From: Euryarchaeota archaeon UBA126
GTDB taxonomy: Archaea > Thermoplasmatota > Poseidoniia > Poseidoniales > Thalassarchaeaceae
Length of the DNA: 34,436 nt
Assembly: GCA_002497025.1 (NCBI GenBank)
Contig: DAMG01000035.1
Span: 1-34,436, forward strand
Direction: 5' to 3'
Shown here: positions 1 through 8,164 of the stretch, in pieces
Numbering within the stretch: the first letter of the stretch is position 1
How the letters are laid out: every line of letters begins with the position of its first letter
The notes under the pieces: model-generated
Seen by the model: the letters and a program-made list of their open reading frames with translations, nothing else
What the model was told of the DNA's origin: nothing
The model's database searches: none
Made by a program: the position numbers and the translations under genes

Positions 1-606
1 TGGACGCTAAAGCCACGTATTTCTACGACTATTTTACTAATCATCGGTCTGATAATTTTTGGAGCGGGGGATGCAGTCCTCATCTCTGCCAGACTAGGAA
101 ATACTCCATGGACAGTTTTAGCAGAAGGCATTGCAGAAAATCTAGATTTGTCGATTGGAAAGGCAACATTCTTGGTTAGTTTCTTAGTATTATTAATTTG
201 GATTCCTTTGAAAGAAAAACCGGGAATTGGAACTATATTGAATGCTATTTTAATTGCCGCTACTATCGAGATTATGCTACCAATTTTACCTACTCCACAG
301 ATTTTCGCTATGCAAATACTTCAAGTTCTTACAGGTATAATTTTGGTCGCAATTGGAAGCGGTCTATACCTAACCGCAAATCTAGGACCAGGTCCAAGAG
401 ATGGAACAATGACTGGACTAACTAAAGTGACTGGAATCCCTATAGGAAGAGTTCGAAGTAGCATAGAAATTTTTGTTATAGCGATTGGTGGGATATTAGG
501 TGGAAAGTTCGGTATCGGTACTATTCTATTTGCGATTCTTATTGGCCCGTGTGTTGCAATCTGTCTGAATTTAGCTGGAAGGTTCGGTAAGCCAAGCGAT
601 GACTGA
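1..606 (+). CDS. YczE/YitT-like multi-pass membrane protein, 5' partial
   Basis: The reading frame is open from the first base of the window, so the true start lies upstream. The visible 201 residues are very hydrophobic, with about five membrane segments separated by short polar turns. The pattern of Gly-rich loops, LGNTPW near the start and a second related loop LGPGPRDG further on, resembles the YczE/YitT group of integral membrane proteins, in which two similar halves repeat. Family members have no firmly established substrate, so no function is claimed. The stop lies 26 bases before the ParA gene on the same strand, which suggests cotranscription. An internal TTG at 148 could be taken as a start, but the same frame continues upstream of it with family-like sequence (AGDAVLISARLGNTPW), so that would be a truncation. 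Confidence 0.7.
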   Translation, partial: WTLKPRISTTILLIIGLIIFGAGDAVLISARLGNTPWTVLAEGIAENLDLSIGKATFLVSFLVLLIWIPLKEKPGIGTILNAILIAATIEIMLPILPTPQIFAMQILQVLTGIILVAIGSGLYLTANLGPGPRDGTMTGLTKVTGIPIGRVRSSIEIFVIAIGGILGGKFGIGTILFAILIGPCVAICLNLAGRFGKPSDD

Positions 607-632
607 TAGGCCGAAGGGTCAAGCCGAGCCGT

Positions 633-1541
633 ATGGCTGGACCGGTGGTGATTGCTGTTGTCAATCATAAAGGAGGGTGCGGTAAGACTACAACCGCAGT
701 CAACCTAGGTGCTGCTCTAGCTATGGGTAACGAGGAATACGGAATTAAATCCCACAAAATTCTGATGATTGATCTTGACCCAAAAGGCAACATCGCAACC
801 ACCTTTGGAGTGGATAAGAAATCGCTTGGAGCGACGATGAATGAGTTATTCAAGGCAGGAATCGACGGCCCTGAAGTCAAAATAGAGGAATGTATCATTG
901 GACCAAAGCAACTTTCAAAGTCGATGAGGGAAGCATTTACTAGACAAAATCCAGAACGGAAAAGAGGCCCTCCGAAGGGATTGGAAATAGACAATCTCTG
1001 GTTGCTTCCAGCGGATTTAGATTTGGCTGGAATTGAGATTGATTTAGCAACCAGAATCGGTCGAGAAAATCGTTTACAGAGAGCGATTCAAGGTGCAGTG
1101 GGCCATTTTGATGTCGTAATCATCGACACCCCAGCCTCACTAGGATTACTAACAGTAAACGCATTAGTGGCATCAAATTGGGTATTAATTCCAGTGCAGG
1201 CCGAATTCTATGCTTTGGAAAATATGAGTCAATTGATGAATACTGTAAGTGATGTACAACAGGCTGTGAATCCTAACCTAAGATTATTCGGAATTACACT
1301 TACGATGGTTCAGAGGAGTAAATTGTCAGGAACGGTTGCAGATCAGGCTCGCAAACATTTCGGAGACAGATTATTCGAGACAGAAATTCCACGACTTGTA
1401 GCAATCGCTGAATCGCCTCTAGATGGAGCACCCATTGTTATCGGTCAGAAGCCAAACAAGTCGAATCCCGGAAGTGTAGCTTACTGGGAGTTAGCACAAG
1501 AGGCAAGCAAACGTATTGATCGTATTCACAACTCACGTTGA
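633..1541 (+). CDS. ParA/Soj-family ATPase (first of two)
   Basis: A 302-residue member of the ParA/MinD superfamily of deviant Walker-A ATPases, which position DNA or protein cargo by nucleotide-dependent dimerisation. The deviant Walker A motif KGGCGKTT lies at residues 13-20 with the signature first lysine, followed by a Walker A' stretch LMIDLDPKGN near residue 45 and a Walker B-like VVIIDTPASLG near residue 160. The C-terminal part VPVQAEFYALE also fits the family. An insertion of about 30 residues after residue 80 (charged, with NPERKRGPPKG) is not typical of short Soj proteins. No ParB-like gene is adjacent. The gene follows the membrane protein by 26 bases and is convergent with the coiled-coil gene. 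The ATG start places the Walker A motif at the usual distance from the N terminus. Cargo unknown; the family call is firm. Confidence 0.9.
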   Translation: MAGPVVIAVVNHKGGCGKTTTAVNLGAALAMGNEEYGIKSHKILMIDLDPKGNIATTFGVDKKSLGATMNELFKAGIDGPEVKIEECIIGPKQLSKSMREAFTRQNPERKRGPPKGLEIDNLWLLPADLDLAGIEIDLATRIGRENRLQRAIQGAVGHFDVVIIDTPASLGLLTVNALVASNWVLIPVQAEFYALENMSQLMNTVSDVQQAVNPNLRLFGITLTMVQRSKLSGTVADQARKHFGDRLFETEIPRLVAIAESPLDGAPIVIGQKPNKSNPGSVAYWELAQEASKRIDRIHNSR

Positions 1542-1572
1542 AGATCATTACTAATCTGGATCTCAATACAGG

Positions 1573-2673
1573 TCAGTTACCGTTGGACCTTTCTAAAGCA
1601 CTTTGACGCGCCTCGACTAGTATTGACTCCCATTTCACCTTCAATTCAGATTCAAGAGCCTTCAACATCTCCTTGATTTCTTTCTTTGAGAGTTCTTCAC
1701 GCTTGGAGAATTGTTTTTCCAATTTATCAAACAATTCCTTCTCTCGTAGTTTTCGGGTCTCAGCCAACTTTTGTTCCATCTCGACTTCTTTCTCCAAGGC
1801 CATCTCTTGACGCTTGAGTAACAATGCTGCTTCCATTGTCTCTCGCTCGGCGGCAAACCAGCGGTCTAATTCAGCTAGAAGACCTGCTTCTGCCTCTTCT
1901 TCTAGCGATTTAAGGCGAACATCAACATCTGCAACCATGCCCTTTTCGAGAGACTTAGTTTCGCTTGCAAGTTGTTTTTCGAGTTCTTTCTCTCTTTCCT
2001 TTCGGGTCTTTGCTAATCTGTCTCTCATTGCGATTTCTTGCTCCAGTCGATATGATTCAACTTGACGATGAACCTTTGATTCAGATGCTTCTCTAAGGTC
2101 CATTTCAACCCGACGCTCCATCCTTTCCATATCTTGAGTCGCCTCTAATTCTAGTCGATCGTTGAGGAATGCCTTGCGTCGGTCAAATTCGGTTTCCATC
2201 TCTCGCTTCAAGCGTTCTCGAAGTTTTCCAGTATGTTCCTCTATTCGTCGGTCACGCTCTAAATCTAATTGTTCACGAAGTCGATTTTCTTCACGACGGA
2301 GTCTGTGTAGCATTTCTTCTCTAAGAAGTCGCTCTTCTCGCTCAAGAGCCTCGGTTTCGAGACGTTCCATCTCGACTTCAAGTTCTGCCCTCATATCAGC
2401 TTCAATTCGGTGTAATTCCTCCTCAAACAGGATATCATTGGCCTTGCGAAGAGCTCCTCGCATTCCTTCGACCCTTTCGCCCATTTCCGCAACTCGCCTT
2501 CTGCGCTCCCTTCGCATTGCTGAGCGCAACTTGCTTTCATCATCCAAACGGTCCCGAGCGCGGCCCAGTGTATCGATTGCAGAGGCCGCGGAACGAACGT
2601 GGGCTTCTCTAAGAGCTGCTAATTCATCTACGCCTTCGGCGTCATTATCGGCTGGAGACTTGCTCTCGCTCAA
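1573..2673 (-). CDS. Long charged coiled-coil protein, hypothetical
   Basis: A 366-residue protein made almost entirely of Glu, Arg, Lys, Leu and Met in heptad-like order from about residue 20 to the C terminus, so one long alpha-helical coiled coil is expected. No signal peptide, membrane segment or Cys is visible. Low-complexity repeats such as REKELEKQL and RLREEEA-like runs mean that similarity to SMC hinge arms, tropomyosin or flotillin would be compositional only. The start ATG lies 31 bases downstream of a CAAATAGG TATA-like element, which supports it. The gene is convergent with the ParA gene (31 bases between the stops) and downstream of the zinc-ribbon gene. I do not recognise a family. 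A cytoskeletal or scaffold role, possibly as a partner of the neighbouring ParA, is conceivable but unsupported. Confidence 0.75.
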   Translation of the reverse strand: MSESKSPADNDAEGVDELAALREAHVRSAASAIDTLGRARDRLDDESKLRSAMRRERRRRVAEMGERVEGMRGALRKANDILFEEELHRIEADMRAELEVEMERLETEALEREERLLREEMLHRLRREENRLREQLDLERDRRIEEHTGKLRERLKREMETEFDRRKAFLNDRLELEATQDMERMERRVEMDLREASESKVHRQVESYRLEQEIAMRDRLAKTRKEREKELEKQLASETKSLEKGMVADVDVRLKSLEEEAEAGLLAELDRWFAAERETMEAALLLKRQEMALEKEVEMEQKLAETRKLREKELFDKLEKQFSKREELSKKEIKEMLKALESELKVKWESILVEARQSALERSNGN

Positions 2674-2704
2674 CTTCCCATCCCCATTTGGACGGTATCT
2701 GACC

Positions 2705-2712
2705 CCTATTTG
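2705..2712 (-). promoter_or_regulatory. TATA-like box of the coiled-coil gene
   Basis: The minus strand reads CAAATAGG, centred about 36 bases upstream of the ATG at 2673. It matches the element upstream of EF-1 alpha in this window. A transcription start about 26 bases downstream would leave a leader of about 10 bases. This suggests the coiled-coil gene has its own promoter within the 106-base gap after the zinc-ribbon gene. Confidence 0.4.
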
Positions 2713-2779
2713 AGAGCGCAGGGTCAGAATCAGCCATAGGCTGCAATTTCGCTAGACTTGTGGAAATTGCCATTTTCAA

Positions 2780-3169
2780 TCAGAAAGTGACGTTAAATCC
2801 TGTCTCACAAGCCGGGCAGGTGAGTTGTCTCTTTCCTGGTTTTGGCCGGATACGTAGTGTTCGATCACATCCGGGACATTCTATCTCTACCTTGACCACT
2901 TTCTCTGTCAGAGTGAAGCCTCCCGAACAGGCGCCGCAGGTCAGTTCGATTGGACGTTCGTCTGTGCCAGCGACTAAGATTGTGTGACAATGAGGACAAG
3001 GTACTTTCTCTTGGGTTAGAGCATCAATTGTCGGTTGGTGGCTTACCTTACACACAGCCCCACAAACCTCACATTCAATCTCACCTAGTCCAGGCGGCAA
3101 CATGTGCTCGCAGTGAGCGCATTCGGCGAGCGGTGGAGCATGTTTAGACTCAATCTCGACTTTGTCCAT
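2780..3169 (-). CDS. Triple zinc-ribbon protein, hypothetical
   Basis: A 129-residue cytosolic protein with six CxxC knuckles: CAHC, CEVC, CPHC, CGAC, CPGC and CPAC. Paired in order they make three zinc ribbons of about 30-40 residues each. The last one (CPGC, a basic turn, then CPAC followed by GFNV) resembles the MJ0042-type finger, and the first carries an extra Cys just after its second knuckle (GAVCK). No catalytic domain is visible. The ATG start lies 27 bases downstream of the metal ATPase stop on the same strand, so the two are probably cotranscribed. Zinc ribbons usually bind nucleic acid or protein, or fold around structural zinc. The placement next to a heavy-metal pump also allows a metal-handling role, but that is inference. 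Confidence 0.8.
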   Translation of the reverse strand: MDKVEIESKHAPPLAECAHCEHMLPPGLGEIECEVCGAVCKVSHQPTIDALTQEKVPCPHCHTILVAGTDERPIELTCGACSGGFTLTEKVVKVEIECPGCDRTLRIRPKPGKRQLTCPACETGFNVTF

Positions 3170-3196
3170 TATTCCACGCCTCCAAGTTTCGGTTAA

Positions 3197-6007
3197 TCAA
3201 GCGGTCGATGGTGGGCTTCCCTCACCGCCGGAAAATAGCACCCCAAAGGCCTCGCGAATATCACGAAGCAAAGCTTTGGCTAGATCGAGTAAAACACCAA
3301 TTCTTCGGCCACCCGCACCGGTCACGAACATTCCATTGATTATGATTAGGAACACGCTGGCTTCGTGTATCGCTATTCCTGCCGCGATACTAGTGTTGAT
3401 TCCGGTTAAAGCGGTAATGATTAGCATAAGAGTAACCATTACTGATATTGCAATATTGGCGTTGACTACACGTCGAGTTCTCTTAGATAGCTGGATGAGG
3501 TTTGCTAGTGCGCGAGGGTCTTCTCCGGGAATAAGGACATCTGCAGCGTCCAAATTTACCTGTTCTCCGCTTCCCACAGCTACGCCAATATCTGCTGCAG
3601 CAAGCGCTCCAGAATCGTTGAACCCATCTCCTGCCATCAGAGTACTACTCAGTTTTGCTCGCTCTGCAACCCATGAAGCCTTACCTTCAGGGTCGACATT
3701 GCCTCGACAAATTTCGGGATTTATTCCTAGAGTTTCTGCAAAGGCTTCAACCGATGCTTGTTCATCACCACTAAGTATCTCAACGCTGATTCCCTGTTGC
3801 TGTAGTTCCTCTACCATTTCCTTAACACCTTCGCGAGCGTCATCATGAGCGAAGGTGAATGCTGCAACAGCCTCACGGTCAATTGCCAATACACTAGCTC
3901 CATAGCCAGCATGACGGCTGTCAGCAAGAGCAGAATCAATTTCGTATGGTATCATGATTCCCTCAGACATTAGCCAGTCGGCTCGACCAAGAATTACAGG
4001 TAATCCACGCATAGAACCTCGAACTCCAGCATCACCGTCTTCAATACCGGTTATCTTTGTTATCGCCTTACTGCGCTCCGATGCTGCCTCTATTATGGTG
4101 GTCGCGTAAGGATGGTTACTTCTCTGTTCAAGTCCAGCAGCAATACGTAAGGCACTCTCTTCTGTCTCATCTCCTGCGACTGCGATTGAAACCAATCTAG
4201 GTCGGCCGCTGGTAAGGGTACCCGTCTTGTCGAGTAGTGCTAATTCAATTCCAGCTGCTGCCTCAATTACATCTCCGCCACGCGCAACTAATCCTATCCC
4301 TGAGGCACTAGATAGAGCGGTAGCGTGTGGAACCGGAGCCGCCAGAAGAAGTGCGCAAGGACATGATACGACCCAGAGTACTAGCATACCCACTATATCT
4401 CCAGATATCGCTCCATAAATTGCCGAACCCACCAATACAAGTGGCACCCAAATCGCTGTAAATCTCTCGATGATTGTTTGAGTACGTGTGGGTTGCTCTC
4501 GATACTTTCTGACTAATTCAATTAGATCGGCTAATCGAGTATCCTTGCCGGTCGCTTCAGCCTTAACATGGAGGGGACCACGTGTTATTGTCAGACCAGC
4601 CTCAACAAATGAGCCAGAACTTACCGATACTGGCATTGGTTCTCCGGTCAGTGGAGCCTTGTCTACTGCTCCTGTGCCATCGACTACGATCCCATCAACT
4701 GGAATCACCTCACCAGATCGTATCTCGACTATATCACCTGGTTCCAAGGCGGCGACGGGGGTCCACTCATCGTGATGCGAATTATCGATATTGTGATCTT
4801 CTGTAACTAATCTTGCTCGCCTTGGAAGTCTATCCAAACCTCCTTGCATTGCTTCTCGAGCACGTACTAGAGCGCTATCTTCCAGATGTCCCGCAAGAGC
4901 GACTAATCCAGTGACAACCAAAGCCTCTGGCCACTCCTTGAGATATAGAGCCCCAAGAACTGCTAGAGAAGTTAGGACCTGGAATCCTAATACTCGGTTT
5001 TGGATGCTGGCGATTGCGGCTTGGAACATCGGCATTCCAGCGAATAAAACTCCCAAACCTGTGATTCCAGCAGCAACCCACCAATATAGTTCTGCCAATT
5101 CTATTACAAATACGGCAAACAAAAGTGGAATCGTCATAACAGCACCAATTAATTGCACTTGATCGGCGCGCAATCGCTTGTTTTTTGACTCTACAAGGGT
5201 GTATTCTCCTAGTAATCTGCGTAGACCTTCTTCGGTCATTTCTGAAACTTTTAGGGAATCTGTCGGAATCCGTTGTAATTCGACTCGACCATCGTCGAGG
5301 CTAGCATTCAAAATTCCTGGAATATCAAGCAACGCATTCCGTAGACCTTTGCGACCGATTCCCAGATGATTAGACACTTCGCCAGCTGTCTTCCCCTGAA
5401 CCAAGCTCCATTTAACATCGGGAGCATGGCCAAGGCTTTCTAGAACAGAGGAGACGCGTGAAACTCTTCCTCTAGCTAAATCAAGTTTGAACCTAATACT
5501 GCCCTCTGTCGCCGAAACTATGACTTGGTCTACTCCAGGTAACCGATTAACTGCGCGAGTGGCCTTCATTGCACAATCAGGACAATCCATACCCCGTAAA
5601 TTCCACTCGAATTGCTCGACTCCATCCACCACCAATTCGGCTTCCATAAAGTTTGCAGAATCTGTACTTTCCCCAGTAATTGGGATAACTTTCTCGAGGG
5701 AACCGTCATCGAGAATCAACTCTTCTACCGATGCGACCTTTGCGGCTTTTTTCTCACTCGTGTCTGAAATGCTGGAACTAATTTTGCCAATACCTTCACC
5801 AAGCATTCCCTTTATGCTAGAAATCAAGCCACCCAGAGAACCGATTGAGGCTGAATTTTCACTGACTGATTGAACATCTGATGACTTACGTGACTCAGGC
5901 TTTTCCTGAGTCAAATCTGTGTCATCATCATCCAGGATGAGAAACTCCTCATCATTCACAACATATGCAAGAGACGGCGACACATCAACCTGAGGGGAAG
6001 AAGACAA
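3197..6007 (-). CDS. P1B-type heavy-metal transporting ATPase
   Basis: A 936-residue cation pump that uses ATP to export a soft or transition metal across the cytoplasmic membrane. Residues 1-120 form an acidic, Ser-rich extension with an amphipathic stretch (IGSLGGLISSIKGMLGEGI, about 55-73). An HMA metal-binding domain follows with GMDCPDC (Cys142, Cys145), then a second, degenerate HMA-like segment without the CxxC. The membrane CPC motif is at 549-551, the phosphorylation motif DKTGT at Asp593, the HP motif in SNHPYA near 632, and the hinge GDGFND near 793. The last membrane pair carries IHEAS (His881, Glu882). CPC with GMDC suggests Zn/Cd/Pb or Cu transport, whereas His-Glu in the last helix is more like P1B-4 pumps, so the substrate is uncertain. 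The start is TTG: no ATG, GTG or TTG lies between it and the upstream in-frame stop. Confidence 0.93.
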   Translation of the reverse strand: MSSSPQVDVSPSLAYVVNDEEFLILDDDDTDLTQEKPESRKSSDVQSVSENSASIGSLGGLISSIKGMLGEGIGKISSSISDTSEKKAAKVASVEELILDDGSLEKVIPITGESTDSANFMEAELVVDGVEQFEWNLRGMDCPDCAMKATRAVNRLPGVDQVIVSATEGSIRFKLDLARGRVSRVSSVLESLGHAPDVKWSLVQGKTAGEVSNHLGIGRKGLRNALLDIPGILNASLDDGRVELQRIPTDSLKVSEMTEEGLRRLLGEYTLVESKNKRLRADQVQLIGAVMTIPLLFAVFVIELAELYWWVAAGITGLGVLFAGMPMFQAAIASIQNRVLGFQVLTSLAVLGALYLKEWPEALVVTGLVALAGHLEDSALVRAREAMQGGLDRLPRRARLVTEDHNIDNSHHDEWTPVAALEPGDIVEIRSGEVIPVDGIVVDGTGAVDKAPLTGEPMPVSVSSGSFVEAGLTITRGPLHVKAEATGKDTRLADLIELVRKYREQPTRTQTIIERFTAIWVPLVLVGSAIYGAISGDIVGMLVLWVVSCPCALLLAAPVPHATALSSASGIGLVARGGDVIEAAAGIELALLDKTGTLTSGRPRLVSIAVAGDETEESALRIAAGLEQRSNHPYATTIIEAASERSKAITKITGIEDGDAGVRGSMRGLPVILGRADWLMSEGIMIPYEIDSALADSRHAGYGASVLAIDREAVAAFTFAHDDAREGVKEMVEELQQQGISVEILSGDEQASVEAFAETLGINPEICRGNVDPEGKASWVAERAKLSSTLMAGDGFNDSGALAAADIGVAVGSGEQVNLDAADVLIPGEDPRALANLIQLSKRTRRVVNANIAISVMVTLMLIITALTGINTSIAAGIAIHEASVFLIIINGMFVTGAGGRRIGVLLDLAKALLRDIREAFGVLFSGGEGSPPSTA

Positions 6008-6051
6008 CCCTTCGACGGTGGAATCATCAATGTTGAGCCAACCGAATAGAC

Positions 6052-6777
6052 GTGGATTTACCCGACTTGAGCGACTTCGAGATGATTATCTTCGATATTG
6101 ATGGTACTTTACTAGATATCGAAGGATTTCAAGAAGAACTAATCCCTCTAATCAGAATAATCGAACAAGGTGGCATTACCATCTCACTTGCAAGTGGAAG
6201 GACTCTACCCAATGTGACCCCGATTCAGCAAAGCCTGGCTGTCTCTGGATTTGTCGTCGGAGAAAATGGCGGTATGGTTTGGGACACACATGCGGGATTC
6301 CCTATTCACTCTCTTGCAGATGGTAAGCGCACGCGTGATGCTGCGAATTGGTTGGCTAGCCAAATAGATGGATTAGATCCTGCTGGAATCGAGTCAAACC
6401 GCTGGCGAGAAACCGAATGGTGTTTGAAAGACGATGGTAATTATGAGGCCATTCAAGATGCGATAGCAGGCTCTCAATATAGTGAATTATCTGTAGTACC
6501 AACCGGTTTTGCAATCCACCTCTGCATACCTGGACTAGACAAAAGCACGGGTGTTGGATTTGCCTTGAAACAAAGAGGTATCGACCCGGCACGAGTTATC
6601 GCTGTAGGGGATGCGGCTAACGACATTCCAATGTTCGAATTGTGTGGATTTGCAGTAGCGGTTAATGACAAACACGACGGAGTAGCCGAGGCTGCAAATA
6701 TCATTACGAAACAAAAAGGAACTTCTGGGACTATAGAATTCCTCAAGCAATTTATCCAAGCGGTTGAAATACCCTGA
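6052..6777 (+). CDS. HAD-superfamily phosphatase, phosphoglycolate or mannosylphosphoglycerate phosphatase-like
   Basis: A 241-residue Cof-type (subclass IIB) HAD hydrolase. Motif I is FDIDGTLLD with nucleophile Asp15 and acid/base Asp17, motif II is SLASGR near 50, and motif IV is VGDAANDIPMF near 190, followed by AVAVNDKHDGV. The cap lies between motifs II and III. Length and layout match archaeal phosphoglycolate phosphatases and the related mannosyl-3-phosphoglycerate phosphatases, which cannot be told apart by eye. The chosen GTG start adds ten residues before the motif I strand; the next ATG (6082) would begin directly on that strand and is less likely. The gene is divergent from the metal ATPase with only 44 bases between the starts, so the promoters must overlap. 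Confidence 0.85.
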   Translation: MDLPDLSDFEMIIFDIDGTLLDIEGFQEELIPLIRIIEQGGITISLASGRTLPNVTPIQQSLAVSGFVVGENGGMVWDTHAGFPIHSLADGKRTRDAANWLASQIDGLDPAGIESNRWRETEWCLKDDGNYEAIQDAIAGSQYSELSVVPTGFAIHLCIPGLDKSTGVGFALKQRGIDPARVIAVGDAANDIPMFELCGFAVAVNDKHDGVAEAANIITKQKGTSGTIEFLKQFIQAVEIP

Positions 6778-6817
6778 GTGGGCCGGAAATCTGTGTTACG
6801 TTGATTCCGATCGAATT

Positions 6818-7006
6818 ATGGAACGAAAACAAGACGACATGCTAGACTTGCTAGTTAGGTGCCTTGAAGCATGGCTAACATGGCTAGAAGAAGACAACAA
6901 GAGCTTGACTGCAGAAATGGAACAAAAGAAGTGGCGTATAGAAAACGAAGCTTACTCTCTTAACGAATATGCCTACAACTGGGAGTTTACAGAGAAGTGG
7001 GAGTGA
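6818..7006 (+). CDS. Small hypothetical protein
   Basis: A possible 62-residue acidic, Trp- and Glu-rich protein (MERKQDDMLDLLVRCLEAW, ending in EFTEKWE) that would fold as two charged helices. It has no signal peptide, membrane segment or known motif. An upstream in-frame TTG at 6764 would extend it to 80 residues and overlap the phosphatase stop, but the ATG is the simpler choice. The stop is two bases from the 3' end of the convergent tRNA-Leu gene. The amphipathic composition and the lack of rare codons make it look coding, but no family is recognised and it could be a chance frame. Confidence 0.45.
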   Translation: MERKQDDMLDLLVRCLEAWLTWLEEDNKSLTAEMEQKKWRIENEAYSLNEYAYNWEFTEKWE

Positions 7007-7008
7007 GT

Positions 7009-7093
7009 TGGTGCAGGCGGCAGGATTCGAACCTGCGAAGCACTACGCAGAGGATCTTGAGCCCTCCCCCTTTGACCACTCGGGTACACCTGC
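7009..7093 (-). tRNA. tRNA-Leu (anticodon CAA)
   Basis: Read on the minus strand this folds as a class II tRNA. The acceptor stem pairs GCAGGTG with CGCCTGC (one G-U), the D arm has CCC paired with GGG around GAGTGGTCAAA, the anticodon arm is GAGGG-CTCAAGA-TCCTC with anticodon CAA, a 13-base variable arm follows, and the T arm is GCAGG-TTCGAAT-CCTGC. The discriminator is A and the CCA end is encoded. There is no intron. The 3' end is convergent with the small ORF that stops at 7006. Confidence 0.95.
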
Positions 7094-7101
7094 ACAATAT
7101 C

Positions 7102-7136
7102 CGAGCCGCAATGCCCTCTTGATTCCAGCGGCTCGA
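7102..7136. repeat. Inverted repeat between tRNA-Leu and the GINS gene
   Basis: CGAGCCGC at 7102-7109 and GCGGCTCG at 7129-7136 are perfect inverted copies (8 bp) with a 19-base loop. The element lies just upstream of the tRNA on its strand, in the 113-base tRNA-GINS gap. A second, weaker inverted pair (CGAGTC 7162-7167, GACTCG 7189-7194) follows. Function unknown; it could be a regulatory or terminator structure. Confidence 0.45.
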
Positions 7137-7206
7137 ACCCCACTCTACATAACCGTAGCAGCGAGTCTGACGGAATGGTTGATTTAGCGACTCGGCACGC
7201 TCCTAC

Positions 7207-8109
7207 ATGAACCGCTTAGGGAGTACGGAGGCAGAGGCTATGAGGTTAAGCAAAAACCAACTGCAAGCAGTCGAAAAAGGCCTCTTTGAAGTGGCTAGAA
7301 AGCAGAAGTCATCTGCCGGCCCAGTAGAACTTCCATTACCTGATTTTTGGGCTTCCGTAGCACAATTGACTGCGAGTTTGGAAGCCGAACTCTCAGAGAC
7401 TGTACAATCCGAAGGTATGACCGCAAAGGCACAATTGCAAACCCGTAGGCTCGGTAATGTGCGAACATTGGTGACTGACTTAACTCGAATCCGCTTGAAT
7501 GCGTTCACTCAACACGCGGTTTTAGTCAATCTAATGAAAGGAGGAGGTGCAGAGGCCGCAGCTGCTTTGCAACACCTCAGCGTCATCGATTGGGAGAGGC
7601 ATGACCCCACTGAGAGAGCTTACTATCAGAGTCTAGGACACTTGGTTGACAAATACAAGCACGATGTCGCTTGGAAAGAATTGGTCAATGGAAGTAATGG
7701 AGGAAGTAACGCCTCCTCACCACCGGTACCAAGCCCTGATGCTTCACTAACTGAATACACCGAAACTACTCCAGAGCCAGAACCTCGATCCTCGCCTCCT
7801 ATACCTGTGGCTGGACCCAACGAAACTTGGGATGACCCAGAATTCGATGAAGAAGATAGGATTCGAGCAATGGATGAGTTTCCTGACAGAGCAACAGGTG
7901 CTGACCCACATCCACCGGAAGAAATCAGTGTATCAGAGACCATTGGTGGGGATTTAATGAGAATCAGAATTTTACAGGATTTGACCGACCCGATTATCGC
8001 CGAAGATGGTTCAGAGATTACACTGGTTGAAGGCGATGTAGAGTCTTGTCCAAGCCTGATTGCAGAGACTCTAATCGCCGCTGGATTGGCCGTTGCAGCA
8101 CCACTCTGA
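7207..8109 (+). CDS. Archaeal GINS complex subunit (Gins51/Gins15-like)
   Basis: A 300-residue replication protein. GINS joins MCM and the RecJ-like protein in the archaeal CMG-type helicase at replication forks. The N-terminal half (to about residue 160) is helical, as expected for the GINS A domain. A long Pro/Ser/Glu-rich linker runs from about 165 to 245. The last 50 residues (MRIRILQDLTDPIIAEDG, then EGDVESCPSLIAETLIAAGLA) match the small beta-rich B domain typical of the C terminus of Gins51. Family members are usually under 200 residues, so the linker is unusually long. An alternative ATG at 7240 would drop 11 residues. The gene lies 55 bases upstream of the peptidase gene on the same strand. 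The call rests on the B-domain pattern and overall layout. Confidence 0.75.
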   Translation: MNRLGSTEAEAMRLSKNQLQAVEKGLFEVARKQKSSAGPVELPLPDFWASVAQLTASLEAELSETVQSEGMTAKAQLQTRRLGNVRTLVTDLTRIRLNAFTQHAVLVNLMKGGGAEAAAALQHLSVIDWERHDPTERAYYQSLGHLVDKYKHDVAWKELVNGSNGGSNASSPPVPSPDASLTEYTETTPEPEPRSSPPIPVAGPNETWDDPEFDEEDRIRAMDEFPDRATGADPHPPEEISVSETIGGDLMRIRILQDLTDPIIAEDGSEITLVEGDVESCPSLIAETLIAAGLAVAAPL

Positions 8110-8164
8110 ACGCGCCAATGATTATCCAGCGCCTGTCAACGAAGTCACACCTGCGGTGTATACC

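Noticed and set aside
2162..2713. Ser/Arg-rich plus-strand frame
   Set aside because: It is the antisense shadow of the Glu/Arg-rich coiled-coil gene, whose composition leaves other frames open.
7105..7145. Possible second tRNA (GGTTCGAGCC on the minus strand)
   Set aside because: It resembles a T arm, but the five-base stem does not pair and no acceptor or anticodon arm can be built around it.
6969..7187. Plus-strand open frame across the tRNA-Leu
   Set aside because: It runs antisense through the whole tRNA gene, and its peptide has no family-like pattern.
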